Below are positions 16,491 to 23,749 of a stretch of 64,000 nucleotides of DNA, piece by piece. A program made the translations under genes and the position numbers. The stretch covers positions 62,001 to 126,000 of the forward strand of contig JAHRHA010000001.1 in NCBI GenBank assembly GCA_020027875.1. The letters run 5' to 3'. Below the pieces are notes generated by a model. It worked only from the letters and a program-made list of their open reading frames with translations, made no database searches and had not been told where the DNA came from. Position 1 is the first letter of the stretch, and every line of letters starts with the position of its first letter. The DNA comes from Micromonosporaceae bacterium (GTDB lineage Bacteria > Actinomycetota > Actinomycetes > Mycobacteriales > Micromonosporaceae).

Positions 16491-17576
16491 TTATGCCCCC
16501 CCAGCTGTGGGATCGATCGCCGCGGCGGCGCGGCCGACCAGGAGTCGAGCGTCGTCCGGCAGGGACCGCTTCACCACGGCCAGGGCGACGGGACCGAGTT
16601 CGAAATGCCGGACCGCCGTGCCAACGAATCCGACCGCTCGACCATCCACTGTGGTCACCGGACTCCCCGGCGTCGGCAGTTCGTCCGTGGTCACCCCGTC
16701 GAGATGCAGCAGGACGAGGCGACGGGGCGGTTTGCCCAGGTTGTGCACCCGCGCGACGGTCTCCTGGCCCCGGTAGCATCCCTTGTCCAGGTGGACCGCG
16801 TCGGCCAGCCAGCCAACCTCCGCCGGCAGCGTCCGGTGATCGGTCTCGCGACCCAGCCGGGGACGGCGGTCGGCGACCCGCATGGCCTCGAATGCCCACA
16901 GCCCGGCGAGCGGCACACCGAGGGTGGCGACAACCTCCGGTACGGCAGGCCGCGGCACCAAGAGGTCCACGCCGTAGCCCATCCGCCGCGCGTAGCCGCC
17001 GTCGGTGATCGCGACCACGCCGTAGCGCGACGTCGGTCCAGATGCGACGGACCCCGCTGCGAACTTGGCGCCCGGCACCGCCGCCACCTCTGGCGGGCTC
17101 ATTGGCCGCGGGCCCACCGCCTTTGCGGCATCCACACTGGACGGTCCGACGAGCGAAAGCACGGCCCAATCGCCGGTCACGTCCGCCGGCTCGACCCGCA
17201 TGAGGAACCGCATACGATCAAGAAAGTCCAACAGCGCCACAGCCGTCCCGGGCTCAAGATCAAGCCACGTCGTCGAGCCATCGTCCAGGGCCACGGCATG
17301 ATGTTCGACGTGGCCGTGCGGGGACAGGACGAGCAGCTCGGTGCCGGACATCGGCTCAAGACCCTCGAGATGCTGGGTCGTCATACTGTGCAGCCACGAA
17401 AGCCGGTCCGCGCCGGGCACGGCGAGTACGCCGCGGTTGCTTCGGTCGACCAGGCCGACGTCGGTGGCGAGCAGGCGCTGCTCGCGCATCGGGTCACCGT
17501 AGTGCGCCGCGATCCCAGCGTCCACATCGGAGGGATCGAGGGCGTCGACGGCCACAGCTCCTGCGGCGGCGAGCAT
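16491..17576 (-). CDS. ygfZ: folate-binding protein YgfZ (GcvT-like, Fe-S cluster repair)
   Basis: 361 aa. It carries the YgfZ signature KGCYRGQE followed by TVARVHNLGKPPRR near residue 265, with the conserved cysteine. YgfZ/IBA57 proteins bind tetrahydrofolate and help assemble or repair certain Fe-S enzymes. The ATG at 17576 overlaps the fur stop as TGATG, with GGAG about 11 nt upstream; GTG 17579 is an alternative. Coupled to a Fur-family regulator, which makes iron-responsive expression plausible. Confidence 0.88.
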   Translation of the reverse strand: MLAAAGAVAVDALDPSDVDAGIAAHYGDPMREQRLLATDVGLVDRSNRGVLAVPGADRLSWLHSMTTQHLEGLEPMSGTELLVLSPHGHVEHHAVALDDGSTTWLDLEPGTAVALLDFLDRMRFLMRVEPADVTGDWAVLSLVGPSSVDAAKAVGPRPMSPPEVAAVPGAKFAAGSVASGPTSRYGVVAITDGGYARRMGYGVDLLVPRPAVPEVVATLGVPLAGLWAFEAMRVADRRPRLGRETDHRTLPAEVGWLADAVHLDKGCYRGQETVARVHNLGKPPRRLVLLHLDGVTTDELPTPGSPVTTVDGRAVGFVGTAVRHFELGPVALAVVKRSLPDDARLLVGRAAAAIDPTAGGA

Positions 17577-18010
17577 CACGCGTCAACTCCGCACTCTTCA
17601 CAGAGACCGAAGAGAGCGACGTGCCCGAGGTCGACCAGGAACGAGTTCTCCCGCTCAAGCGTCGCGGCGAGCGGGTTGAGAAGGTCGGAGGAGACCTCGC
17701 CGACGTGACCGCAGTTACGGCAGACGAGATGTACGTGCTGTTGCTCGCCGACGGCGTGATACGTGGGCGCGCCGTGGGACAGGTGGGCATGGGTCACGAG
17801 GCCGAGTTTCTCGAGCAGCTCCAGGGTGCGGTAGACCGTGGTGATGTTGACACCGGCGGCGGTCTTCGCCACCTCGAGGTGGACCTGGTCGGGCGTGGCG
17901 TGGCCAAGGCCGTACACCGCCTCGAGCACGAGCTGACGCTGTGCGGTGAGGCGGAGACCGCGAGAGCGGAGTTCGTCCGCCAACGTTGACGACGGGGGCA
18001 CGTGATCCAT
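17576..18010 (-). CDS. Fur family transcriptional repressor
   Basis: 144 aa. Winged-helix domain (LTAQRQLVLEAVYGLGHATP, NITTVYRTLELLEKLGLV) and dimerisation domain with two CxxC pairs for structural Zn (Cys97/Cys100, Cys137/Cys140) and HVHLVCRNCG. It could be Fur, Zur or PerR; the metal cannot be decided from sequence. Coupled to ygfZ. Divergent from pabC with only 25 nt between start codons. Confidence 0.87.
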   Translation of the reverse strand: MDHVPPSSTLADELRSRGLRLTAQRQLVLEAVYGLGHATPDQVHLEVAKTAAGVNITTVYRTLELLEKLGLVTHAHLSHGAPTYHAVGEQQHVHLVCRNCGHVGEVSSDLLNPLAATLERENSFLVDLGHVALFGLCEECGVDA

Positions 18011-18035
18011 GGTAGGCGCCGGTAGGCTGCGCGGC

Positions 18036-18887
18036 GTGTCCGACCAACGTGTGGTAGCTCTCCTCGGCGTCGGCGTCGTGCCGGCCGACACCCCCATCCT
18101 GCGCGCCGATGACCTCGGTGCCCTGCGCGGTGACGGGATCTTCGAGAGTATGCATGTGCGCAGCGGCCGTGCCTGGCTGCTGGACGAGCACCTGGGCCGG
18201 ATGGCACAGTCAGCGGCCCGGATGGATCTTGCGCTGCCGGCCCGCGACCGACTGGTCGAACTCGCCGGCCAGGTGCTCGCCCACTGGCCGACCGACGTCG
18301 AGGGCGCCCTGCGGCTGGTCTGTACTCGCGGTCTGGAGGACGCCGGCGGCGCGGTTACCGTCTTCGCCACCGCCTCCGCCGTGGGTGAGGGTCTGAAGCA
18401 GGCGCGTCGCGATGGGATCGCGGTGGTCACCGCCTCATTGGGGTTCCCGGCAGAGCTGCGCCGAAGCGCACCGTGGCTGCTCGGTGGGGCGAAGACCCTC
18501 TCGTACGCGGTGAACATGGCCTCACAACGGTGGGCCCAGTCGGTCGGAGCAGACGATGTCCTGTGGGTCTCGGCCGATGGATATGGGCTCGAGGCGCCGA
18601 CCTCGACCCTGGTGTGGCTGGACGACTCGACCCTCTGCACCGTCCCGGTGAACCGGACGGGCATTCTGGCCGGCACGACCGCCCGCTGGCTGCTTGATCA
18701 TGCTGAGTCACTCGGCTGGACCACGGCCGAACGAATGATCACCCCGACCGGATTGACCCGGACGAGCGGCGCCTGGCTCACCTCATCGATTCGGGGGGTC
18801 GCCGCGGTCCGAACGCTCGACGGTGCGGAGATGCCCTTCTCGGCGGAACACACGGGGCGCATCCGCGACCTGCTGGGCTTCGCCTAG
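18036..18887 (+). CDS. pabC: aminodeoxychorismate lyase (aminotransferase class IV)
   Basis: 283 aa fold-type IV PLP enzyme; PLP lysine is Lys153 in GGAKTLSYAVN. It makes p-aminobenzoate from aminodeoxychorismate for folate; D-amino-acid or branched-chain aminotransferase activity is the alternative. It matches the position of Rv0812 next to the nitrobindin gene. GTG start at 18036 has a TAGGCT -10 (18023-18028) 7 nt upstream, a leaderless start. Confidence 0.82.
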   Translation: MSDQRVVALLGVGVVPADTPILRADDLGALRGDGIFESMHVRSGRAWLLDEHLGRMAQSAARMDLALPARDRLVELAGQVLAHWPTDVEGALRLVCTRGLEDAGGAVTVFATASAVGEGLKQARRDGIAVVTASLGFPAELRRSAPWLLGGAKTLSYAVNMASQRWAQSVGADDVLWVSADGYGLEAPTSTLVWLDDSTLCTVPVNRTGILAGTTARWLLDHAESLGWTTAERMITPTGLTRTSGAWLTSSIRGVAAVRTLDGAEMPFSAEHTGRIRDLLGFA

Positions 18888-18904
18888 GAAACACGCAAAC
18901 ACCT

Positions 18905-18975
18905 CGCCGATCATGACCTCCAGGTCATGATCGGCGCTGTTTCACGACGGTCAGCTCATGATCACGGCGATCATG
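18905..18975 (+). repeat. 71-nt GATC element, family B copy 2
   Basis: A 32-nt palindrome (half-site CGCCGATCATGACCT; the change GTC to GCC is compensated in the other arm), then GCTGTTTCACGACGGTCAG, then CTCATGATCACGGCGATC. It lies between the convergent pabC and nitrobindin genes, where it may act as a bidirectional terminator. Confidence 0.87.
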
Positions 18976-18980
18976 GAGGG

Positions 18981-19670
18981 TCAGCCGGCGACGCGGCGAA
19001 GCTTGGCTGCGAGGTGCGGCGTCAGCGGCTGACCGACGGCCGCCATGTCCTGGGCATAGAGCAGCGCGCGGTCGACGATGCCGTACAGCCGATGGCCGGC
19101 ACTGACCTCCTTCGCGGTCGAGGTGCGCAGGACGGCGTCGGTGGACATCTCTACCCGTACCCCGGTGATCTTCCCGAGGTGCAGCTCTACGATCCCGGTC
19201 GGGGTGCAGTACAGGGCCTCGATCTCGTCGGTCGCCTTGCCGTCGCCGTCCACGACCGGGCGCCACCAACCAAACTCGCGACCGCCCGGTCGGATCGGCT
19301 CACCGTAGGGCGTGACGAGCCAGGCCCGAGACTCGTACGCCAGGAACGGTCGCCCGTCGTGGCTGATGCGGATCTCCTGCGCGTACTCGAACGGCTCGAT
19401 CGTGGGGTACTCGCCGCCGCCCCGCCCGCGCCACACGCCGACGAACGGCAACAGGCCCAGCAATGCGGGATGCAGGTCCGGCCCGGAGCGCAGATCGTGG
19501 GTCTCCTCGTACGGGTATGGGCCGGGGTCCGGCGCGTCCAGCCACGGCGGTCGGCCTGCCGCCGCATCGGCGGACCCGGCCACATCGGCGGACCCGGCCA
19601 CATCGGCGGACCCGGCCACATCGGCGGACCCGGCCGCGTCGGCTGGCTCGGCAGCGGCGGCCGGGCTCAC
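18981..19670 (-). CDS. nitrobindin-like heme-binding protein (FABP family)
   Basis: 229 aa beta-barrel of the THAP4/nitrobindin family (Rv0813c type). Signature GVWRGRGGGEYPT near residue 78; late LTPHLAAKL probably holds the proximal heme His. Proposed role: ferric-heme NO/peroxynitrite chemistry. The N-terminal ~40 residues are a tandem repeat (ADVAGS units) absent from typical members. GTG start overlaps the stop of a 34-codon membrane ORF, so the two are coupled. Confidence 0.85.
   Translation of the reverse strand: MSPAAAAEPADAAGSADVAGSADVAGSADVAGSADAAAGRPPWLDAPDPGPYPYEETHDLRSGPDLHPALLGLLPFVGVWRGRGGGEYPTIEPFEYAQEIRISHDGRPFLAYESRAWLVTPYGEPIRPGGREFGWWRPVVDGDGKATDEIEALYCTPTGIVELHLGKITGVRVEMSTDAVLRTSTAKEVSAGHRLYGIVDRALLYAQDMAAVGQPLTPHLAAKLRRVAG
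19565..19636 (-). repeat. four 18-bp tandem repeats in the nitrobindin gene
   Basis: Four units of CATCGGCGGACCCGGCCA on the + strand, the last with one change at its end. On the coding strand each adds six residues (ADVAGS). In-frame, so copy-number slippage would change only the length of a disordered N-terminal tail. Confidence 0.92.
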
Positions 19671-19771
19671 GACCGTCCTCGACTAACCCGTACGGCCAGG
19701 TAGACCAGCCCGCCGGCGAGCGCCCCGAAGCCCGCGACGAGCAGGCTCACGAATCCAATCTCGGAGACCAC
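19667..19771 (-). CDS. 34-aa single-pass membrane peptide coupled to nitrobindin
   Basis: Short gene: begins MVSEIGFVSLLVAGFGALAG, one transmembrane helix, then a basic end (VRVSRGRS). GTG start at 19771 has a TAGACT -10 (19778-19783) 6 nt upstream, so transcription probably begins at the start codon. Its TGA overlaps the nitrobindin GTG. The signals at both ends make it a real translated gene. Function unknown; it might anchor nitrobindin or serve only for translational coupling. Confidence 0.72.
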   Translation of the reverse strand: MVSEIGFVSLLVAGFGALAGGLVYLAVRVSRGRS

Positions 19772-19808
19772 CCGTGCAGTCTATGGCCGCCGTGCCTACG
19801 CTCTCCGC
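19772..19808. promoter_or_regulatory. divergent pair of leaderless promoters
   Basis: In 37 nt there are two back-to-back -10 boxes: TAGACT on the minus strand (19778-19783) for the membrane peptide/nitrobindin unit and TACGCT on the plus strand (19797-19802) for the DsrE-like gene. Each is 6 nt from its start codon. Confidence 0.65.
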
Positions 19809-20174
19809 ATGACGGCACGGACTCTCGTGGTCAAAACGACGGCCGGCCAAGACGCGCCCGAGCGCTGCGCCCAGGCCTTCACGGTCGCCGCCACGGCCGT
19901 GACGGCGGGAGTGCCAGTCTCGCTCTGGCTTACCGGCGAGTCGGCCTGGTTCGCGCTGCCCGGGCGGGCTGAGGCGTTCCAACTCCCGCACTCCGCACCG
20001 CTGGAGAGCCTGCTCGCGGCCGTCCTGGCCGGCGGAACGGTCACACTGTGCACCCAGTGCGCCGCCCGCCGGGACATCACCGAGCGCGACGTCATTCCCG
20101 GCATCCGCATCGCCGGCGCGGCCGTCTTCGTGGAGGAGTCGCTCGCCGAGGGCGCCCAGGCGCTGATCTACTAA
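19809..20174 (+). CDS. DsrE family sulfur-relay-like protein
   Basis: 121 aa. DsrE/DsrF/TusD-like fold: TLVVKTTAGQDAPERCAQAF start, AVTAGVPVSLWLTGESAW centre, and CTQCAARRDI with two cysteines near residue 82. Members bind or transfer sulfur as persulfides. It lies near the sulfurtransferase pair sseA-sseC (21-22 kb), fitting sulfur metabolism. Leaderless ATG with TACGCT 6 nt upstream. Confidence 0.78.
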   Translation: MTARTLVVKTTAGQDAPERCAQAFTVAATAVTAGVPVSLWLTGESAWFALPGRAEAFQLPHSAPLESLLAAVLAGGTVTLCTQCAARRDITERDVIPGIRIAGAAVFVEESLAEGAQALIY

Positions 20175-20204
20175 CCAACCCGTCCGGCCGGGAGGATCAC
20201 GCCT

Positions 20205-21074
20205 TCATGAGCACGGCGTCGTGGCGGTGACGATGATCCGATCAGCGTCGATGCGCACGACCAGACCGGTCGTGCCGGCGCGGTACGCGTACAGGTCGGG
20301 TGTCGCCACCACCGCAGGTCCACCGAGGTCGTGCAGTACGGCGTCGAGTGAGCCGGGCAGGGCGAAATCGGCACCGATGGCCTCCACCGTCGTGACGGAA
20401 CCGCCGGCGGCACAGGTAGCCCGGTGTGTGCTCCATTGCGAGGCCGGCACGCCGAGCCGGGCGAGCACCGCCGCCGCGGCAGACCGATCGCCTTCATCCG
20501 CGGCGGCCAGGGTAAGGTCGCCGGCCGGCCGGCAATCGCCAGTGTCCGCGACGAACCGCACCACGCCGGGAGCGATGGTCGAGCCGGTGATCCCGACCCA
20601 GAACCCGGCGTCGGCGGCGAGCCTCGGCAACGAACCCTTACGCACCGTCGCGCCGAAAGCAGCCGGCAGGCGCGCGGCGACTCGGTCGAGCAGCGCCACC
20701 TCGGTGCCGGGCGGCACGACCGCGGTCACGACCCGCTGGTACCGCTGGCCTGAACGCAGTACGGTCACCGCGCAGTCGCCGACCCGCTGGAAGCCCGAAA
20801 TCGCCACGACGGCAAGGCCATCGGCGTTCGCGGCCGTGGCGATCTCCCCCACCGCTCGGTCGACAACCGGTTGGGCCTCGGCGACGGTCGTCTGTTCGCG
20901 CGCGGTGGGCTCGCCACGGGCGACGGCCCAGCCGATGCCGGCGGCAAGCACGACGACCCAGGCGACCGTCAGGACAACGATCCACCGCCGCGGCCGGCCG
21001 AAACCGCCACGCCCCACGGATGGCGGCGCGCCGGCCTCAGGTGGGTACGCGGCCTGCGGCTCCGTGGTCGTCAC
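20205..21074 (-). CDS. single-pass membrane protein of unknown function
   Basis: 289 aa from GTG 21074. Pro-rich cytoplasmic N-terminus, one transmembrane helix near residues 32-54 (WIVVLTVAWVVVLAAGIGWA), then a predicted extracellular domain of about 230 residues with several cysteines (GDCAVTV, GDCRPAG, ATCAAGG, TTPCS) that could form disulfides. No known domain recognised. It is the last gene of the minus-strand block containing sseC and sseA but separated by about 50 nt. Confidence 0.75.
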   Translation of the reverse strand: MTTTEPQAAYPPEAGAPPSVGRGGFGRPRRWIVVLTVAWVVVLAAGIGWAVARGEPTAREQTTVAEAQPVVDRAVGEIATAANADGLAVVAISGFQRVGDCAVTVLRSGQRYQRVVTAVVPPGTEVALLDRVAARLPAAFGATVRKGSLPRLAADAGFWVGITGSTIAPGVVRFVADTGDCRPAGDLTLAAADEGDRSAAAAVLARLGVPASQWSTHRATCAAGGSVTTVEAIGADFALPGSLDAVLHDLGGPAVVATPDLYAYRAGTTGLVVRIDADRIIVTATTPCS

Positions 21075-21122
21075 CGGCCCATTCTGGCAGCCGAAGGTCG
21101 CCATCCGAGAACCGCAGGCGGA

Positions 21123-21443
21123 TCAGGCGATGACCGAGAGCGCCACCTCGTTCAGTCCGCGGCCCGCGGTAAGTTTCGCATCCGCGTTGCCGGCCCGGGA
21201 CAGCGCCCGAAGCGTCCATGTTCCTGGTGCCGCGAAGAATCGGAACTGCCCCTCGGGGGATGTCACAACCTCGGCCGTGAACTCGCCGGTGGCGTCGAGG
21301 AGCCGAACGTAAGCCCCACCGACTGGGTCGCCCTCCCCCGAGCAGACGACACCGGTGATCACGGTCTCCTTCTCGAGATCGACACTCGCTGGCAGCGGCG
21401 CCGACTGCACCGGCGCGCCGCAACCCACGCTGTTTGTGGTCAT
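21123..21443 (-). CDS. sseC: DUF1416 protein, SseC-like
   Basis: 106 aa DUF1416 protein, the SseC partner of thiosulfate sulfurtransferase in mycobacteria. Contains conserved N-terminal CGAP and VVCSGEGDPVGGAYVRLLD, then a small beta-sandwich-like region (GQFRFFAAPGTWTLRAL). ATG at 21443 is chosen over 21449 because AAAGGA is 5 nt upstream of it. Immediate downstream neighbour of sseA, as in Mtb cysA2-sseC2. Confidence 0.87.
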   Translation of the reverse strand: MTTNSVGCGAPVQSAPLPASVDLEKETVITGVVCSGEGDPVGGAYVRLLDATGEFTAEVVTSPEGQFRFFAAPGTWTLRALSRAGNADAKLTAGRGLNEVALSVIA

Positions 21444-21495
21444 GTACATCCTTTCAGGTTTATCGGGCTCTCACGCTCACTAGTTAGCACGCTCA

Positions 21496-22353
21496 TTAGT
21501 TAGAAGGCGGGTCGCCGGGTTCGTCGCCGAGTGCCACGGGGACGCCGACCAGCGACCCGTACTCGGTCCACGAACCGTCGTAGTTCTTCACGTCGGAGTG
21601 GCCGAGGAGCTCCCGCAGCACGAACCACGTGTGCGAGGAGCGCTCACCGATGCGGCAGTACGCGATGGTCGACTTGGACCCATCGAGTCCGGCCCCGCCG
21701 TAGAGCTGGCGCAATTCGTCGTCGGACTTGAACGTGCCGTCCTCGTTGGCGGCCTTGGACCAGGGCACCGACAGCGCCGTCGGGATGTGCCCGGCCCGTT
21801 GTGCCTGCTCCTGTGGCAGGTGTGCGGGTGCGAGCAGGCGACCCGCGTACTCGTCCGGCGAGCGGACATCGACGAGATTCTTCGCGCCGATCGCCGCGAT
21901 CACCTCGTCCCGGAACGCGCGGATGGACTGATCCTGGGTCTGCGCGCGGTAACTCGTCGCCGTACGTGAGACCGGGTCCGTCACGAGCGGACGGTTGCCT
22001 AGCTCCCACTTCTTACGGCCACCGTCGAGCAGCTTGAGGTCGCCGTGGCCATAGAGCTTGAAATACCAGTACGCGTACGCCGCGAACCAGTTGTTGTTGC
22101 CGCCATAGAGGACGACTTGGTCGCCGTTGCCGATGCCGCGCTCGGAGAGCAGGGCCTCGAATTGCTGCTGGTTGACGAAGTCCCGGCGTACCGGGTCCTG
22201 GAGGTCGGACTTCCAGTCGAGCTTTACGGCGCCGGGAATATGGCCGGTGTCGTACGCGGTGGTGTCCTCGTCGACCTCGACGAAGACGATGCCGGGGGCG
22301 CCGAGGTACTTCTCGGCCCAGTCGGCGGAGACGAGTGCGCTATCGCGACTCAT
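21496..22353 (-). CDS. sseA: thiosulfate/3-mercaptopyruvate sulfurtransferase
   Basis: 285 aa with two rhodanese domains: an inactive N-terminal one (AYDTGHIPGAVKLDW) and a C-terminal catalytic one with Cys in AYCRIGERSSHTWF near residue 232. It transfers sulfane sulfur from thiosulfate or mercaptopyruvate to a thiol acceptor. ATG at 22353 with GGGAG 7 nt upstream. It is preceded by a cysteine-rich leader peptide, so expression should respond to cysteine supply. Confidence 0.92.
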   Translation of the reverse strand: MSRDSALVSADWAEKYLGAPGIVFVEVDEDTTAYDTGHIPGAVKLDWKSDLQDPVRRDFVNQQQFEALLSERGIGNGDQVVLYGGNNNWFAAYAYWYFKLYGHGDLKLLDGGRKKWELGNRPLVTDPVSRTATSYRAQTQDQSIRAFRDEVIAAIGAKNLVDVRSPDEYAGRLLAPAHLPQEQAQRAGHIPTALSVPWSKAANEDGTFKSDDELRQLYGGAGLDGSKSTIAYCRIGERSSHTWFVLRELLGHSDVKNYDGSWTEYGSLVGVPVALGDEPGDPPSN

Positions 22354-22529
22354 GGGTGGACTCCCTAGCTGATGGTGAGATCGCAGGCACCGTGTGCGAC
22401 GGAGACCCGCGCGAGCAACTGATTCCTTGGACAAGGGATGTGCGCAGCAGGGCGGCGGCGAGGCAGCTCACGCGATCAGGCGCGCGCTCAGGCGGGCCGA
22501 ACGATTCCAGCGTGAGAAAGCCGCCGAGA
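22354..22529 (-). promoter_or_regulatory. 176-nt leader between cysteine peptide and sseA
   Basis: Untranslated stretch between the leader peptide stop and the sseA ribosome-binding site. It is GC-rich and could form alternative structures. I could not define a single anti-Shine-Dalgarno pairing by eye. By analogy with actinobacterial cysteine attenuators, ribosome stalling on the upstream peptide would change its folding. Confidence 0.5.
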
Positions 22530-22604
22530 TCAGGTGCGGCGACAGAGGCAGGTGGCCACACGGCACAGGTCGACCGCGCGCCTCTTGGTGAGCAGGATGC
22601 CCAT
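22530..22604 (-). CDS. cysteine-rich leader peptide of the sseA-sseC operon
   Basis: 24 codons ending RRAVDLCRVATCLCRRT. The KRR-x-VDL-C-R-V core and clustered cysteines are those of actinobacterial leader peptides found before sulfur-assimilation genes. ATG 22604 lies 8 nt after a TAGCCT -10 (22613-22618), so the transcript is nearly leaderless. Three Cys codons within eight would make translation sensitive to Cys-tRNA charging, giving cis control of sseA. Confidence 0.82.
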   Translation of the reverse strand: MGILLTKRRAVDLCRVATCLCRRT

Positions 22605-22666
22605 AGAGTGCGAGGCTACCAGGCTCGTCGGGCCCGCCCCCGGCGCTGACCGGATCCTGGGACCGA

Positions 22667-22840
22667 CTAGGGCTCAGTCTTCTTGATATTGGACCGCAGT
22701 GCGGCGTAATAGGCGGCTACCATGATCGCGCCAATAGCGGCGATAATGCCTACCCACTCCTCATTGCCGACGAAAACCGCGATCAAGAGGGCGATGACGT
22801 AGGCGAATGGCACCAGAATGTCAAAGGTCCGGCGGTTCAT
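22667..22840 (-). CDS. 57-aa two-helix membrane protein
   Basis: Begins MNRRTFDILVPFAYVIALLI and contains a second helix (VGIIAAIGAIMVAAYYAAL), ending NIKKTEP. Strong ribosome-binding site GGGAGG 6 nt before the ATG at 22840. Conserved domain unknown. It stands between the leader-peptide promoter and the LmeA-like gene, all on the minus strand. Confidence 0.78.
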   Translation of the reverse strand: MNRRTFDILVPFAYVIALLIAVFVGNEEWVGIIAAIGAIMVAAYYAALRSNIKKTEP

Positions 22841-22888
22841 GATGCGCCTCCCGGGGAGAGTGACGACTCACCGCCATGATGCCGCACA

Positions 22889-23731
22889 TCACGTCACCAG
22901 GGGAACGTTGCGCCCGGTGGCATTGATCGAGAGGCCCTCCGGCTCCACCGTCACAGAATCGAGAGTGAGGCTGAACGGCAGCTGGGGCAGGCGGGCGGTG
23001 ACCGACCGTTCCACCAACCCGTCCAGGTAGTTCTTCGCGATCTGCGGAGTCTGCACGCCGACCGCCTTGGCGTCCCGCAACCTCACTTCGAACTGACCGT
23101 CCACCACTGAAATGTCCGCTACGGCCGAAATCGGCACACGAACTCCGGCGATGCTGGCCGTGCCGGTCGCTCGCAGCGCACCCGCGGACTCGCTGAACCG
23201 CACCTCGGACAGCTTGAATCGGGAGTAGTCCACGAGGCTCTCCAGCGTCGTAAACGAGACGACCGCGGTGCCCGTGACCTGCTCGGCAACGACCTTGGCG
23301 GTCCCGTCGACGAGCTCGGCAGGGTCGGCGTCGACGCCCCTGGCCACGACGCCCAACTCCGGCAGGGTCGCACCCCTCCCCGCGCCGCCGGGTAGGCGAA
23401 CCTCGCTCATGTCGATCGTGATCTCCTCGTAGTTTCCGCGCGCGACCTGAGTGAGGAACGGGAAACCCCCGACGGAGACATCTATCGTCTGATACTCCAC
23501 ACCCCGCTGGGACATCTCCGCCACGACCTGGGCACGTAGCTCCTGGCTCGCGAATTCCGCCGCGACCCGGTCAGCGACGACAGCGATCGCGCCCACCACC
23601 AGGACGATCGCGGCGAGAAAGCCCAGGCCGCCTCGGGGCCGGCGGGGACGGGAACGGGGACGCTCGTACGAGACCGGCGCGCCCTGCCCGTACTGGCTCA
23701 CGCGTGTCTCCCTGGTGGTCGCATCGGTCAT
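22889..23731 (-). CDS. LmeA-like phospholipid-binding protein (DUF2993)
   Basis: 280 aa. Basic Pro/Arg-rich N-terminus, one membrane-spanning or signal-anchor helix (about 36-55, LGFLAAIVLVVGAIAVVADR), then the DUF2993 domain with its VGGFPFLTQV and GNYEEI motifs. Mycobacterial LmeA binds phospholipids in the periplasm and supports mannan elongation; the role here is inferred. ATG 23731 has TATAGA (23738-23743) 6 nt upstream. Confidence 0.83.
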   Translation of the reverse strand: MTDATTRETRVSQYGQGAPVSYERPRSRPRRPRGGLGFLAAIVLVVGAIAVVADRVAAEFASQELRAQVVAEMSQRGVEYQTIDVSVGGFPFLTQVARGNYEEITIDMSEVRLPGGAGRGATLPELGVVARGVDADPAELVDGTAKVVAEQVTGTAVVSFTTLESLVDYSRFKLSEVRFSESAGALRATGTASIAGVRVPISAVADISVVDGQFEVRLRDAKAVGVQTPQIAKNYLDGLVERSVTARLPQLPFSLTLDSVTVEPEGLSINATGRNVPLVT

Positions 23732-23749
23732 GGCATGTCTATAACCACT

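Noticed and set aside
15939-17708. 589-codon plus-strand open frame
   Set aside because: It runs antisense across ygfZ and part of BKACE, both with diagnostic motifs; the translation is low-complexity and Arg/His-rich, typical of a shadow frame.
19565-19636. CRISPR-like short repeats
   Set aside because: Units are contiguous without spacers, in frame, and code for ADVAGS repeats.
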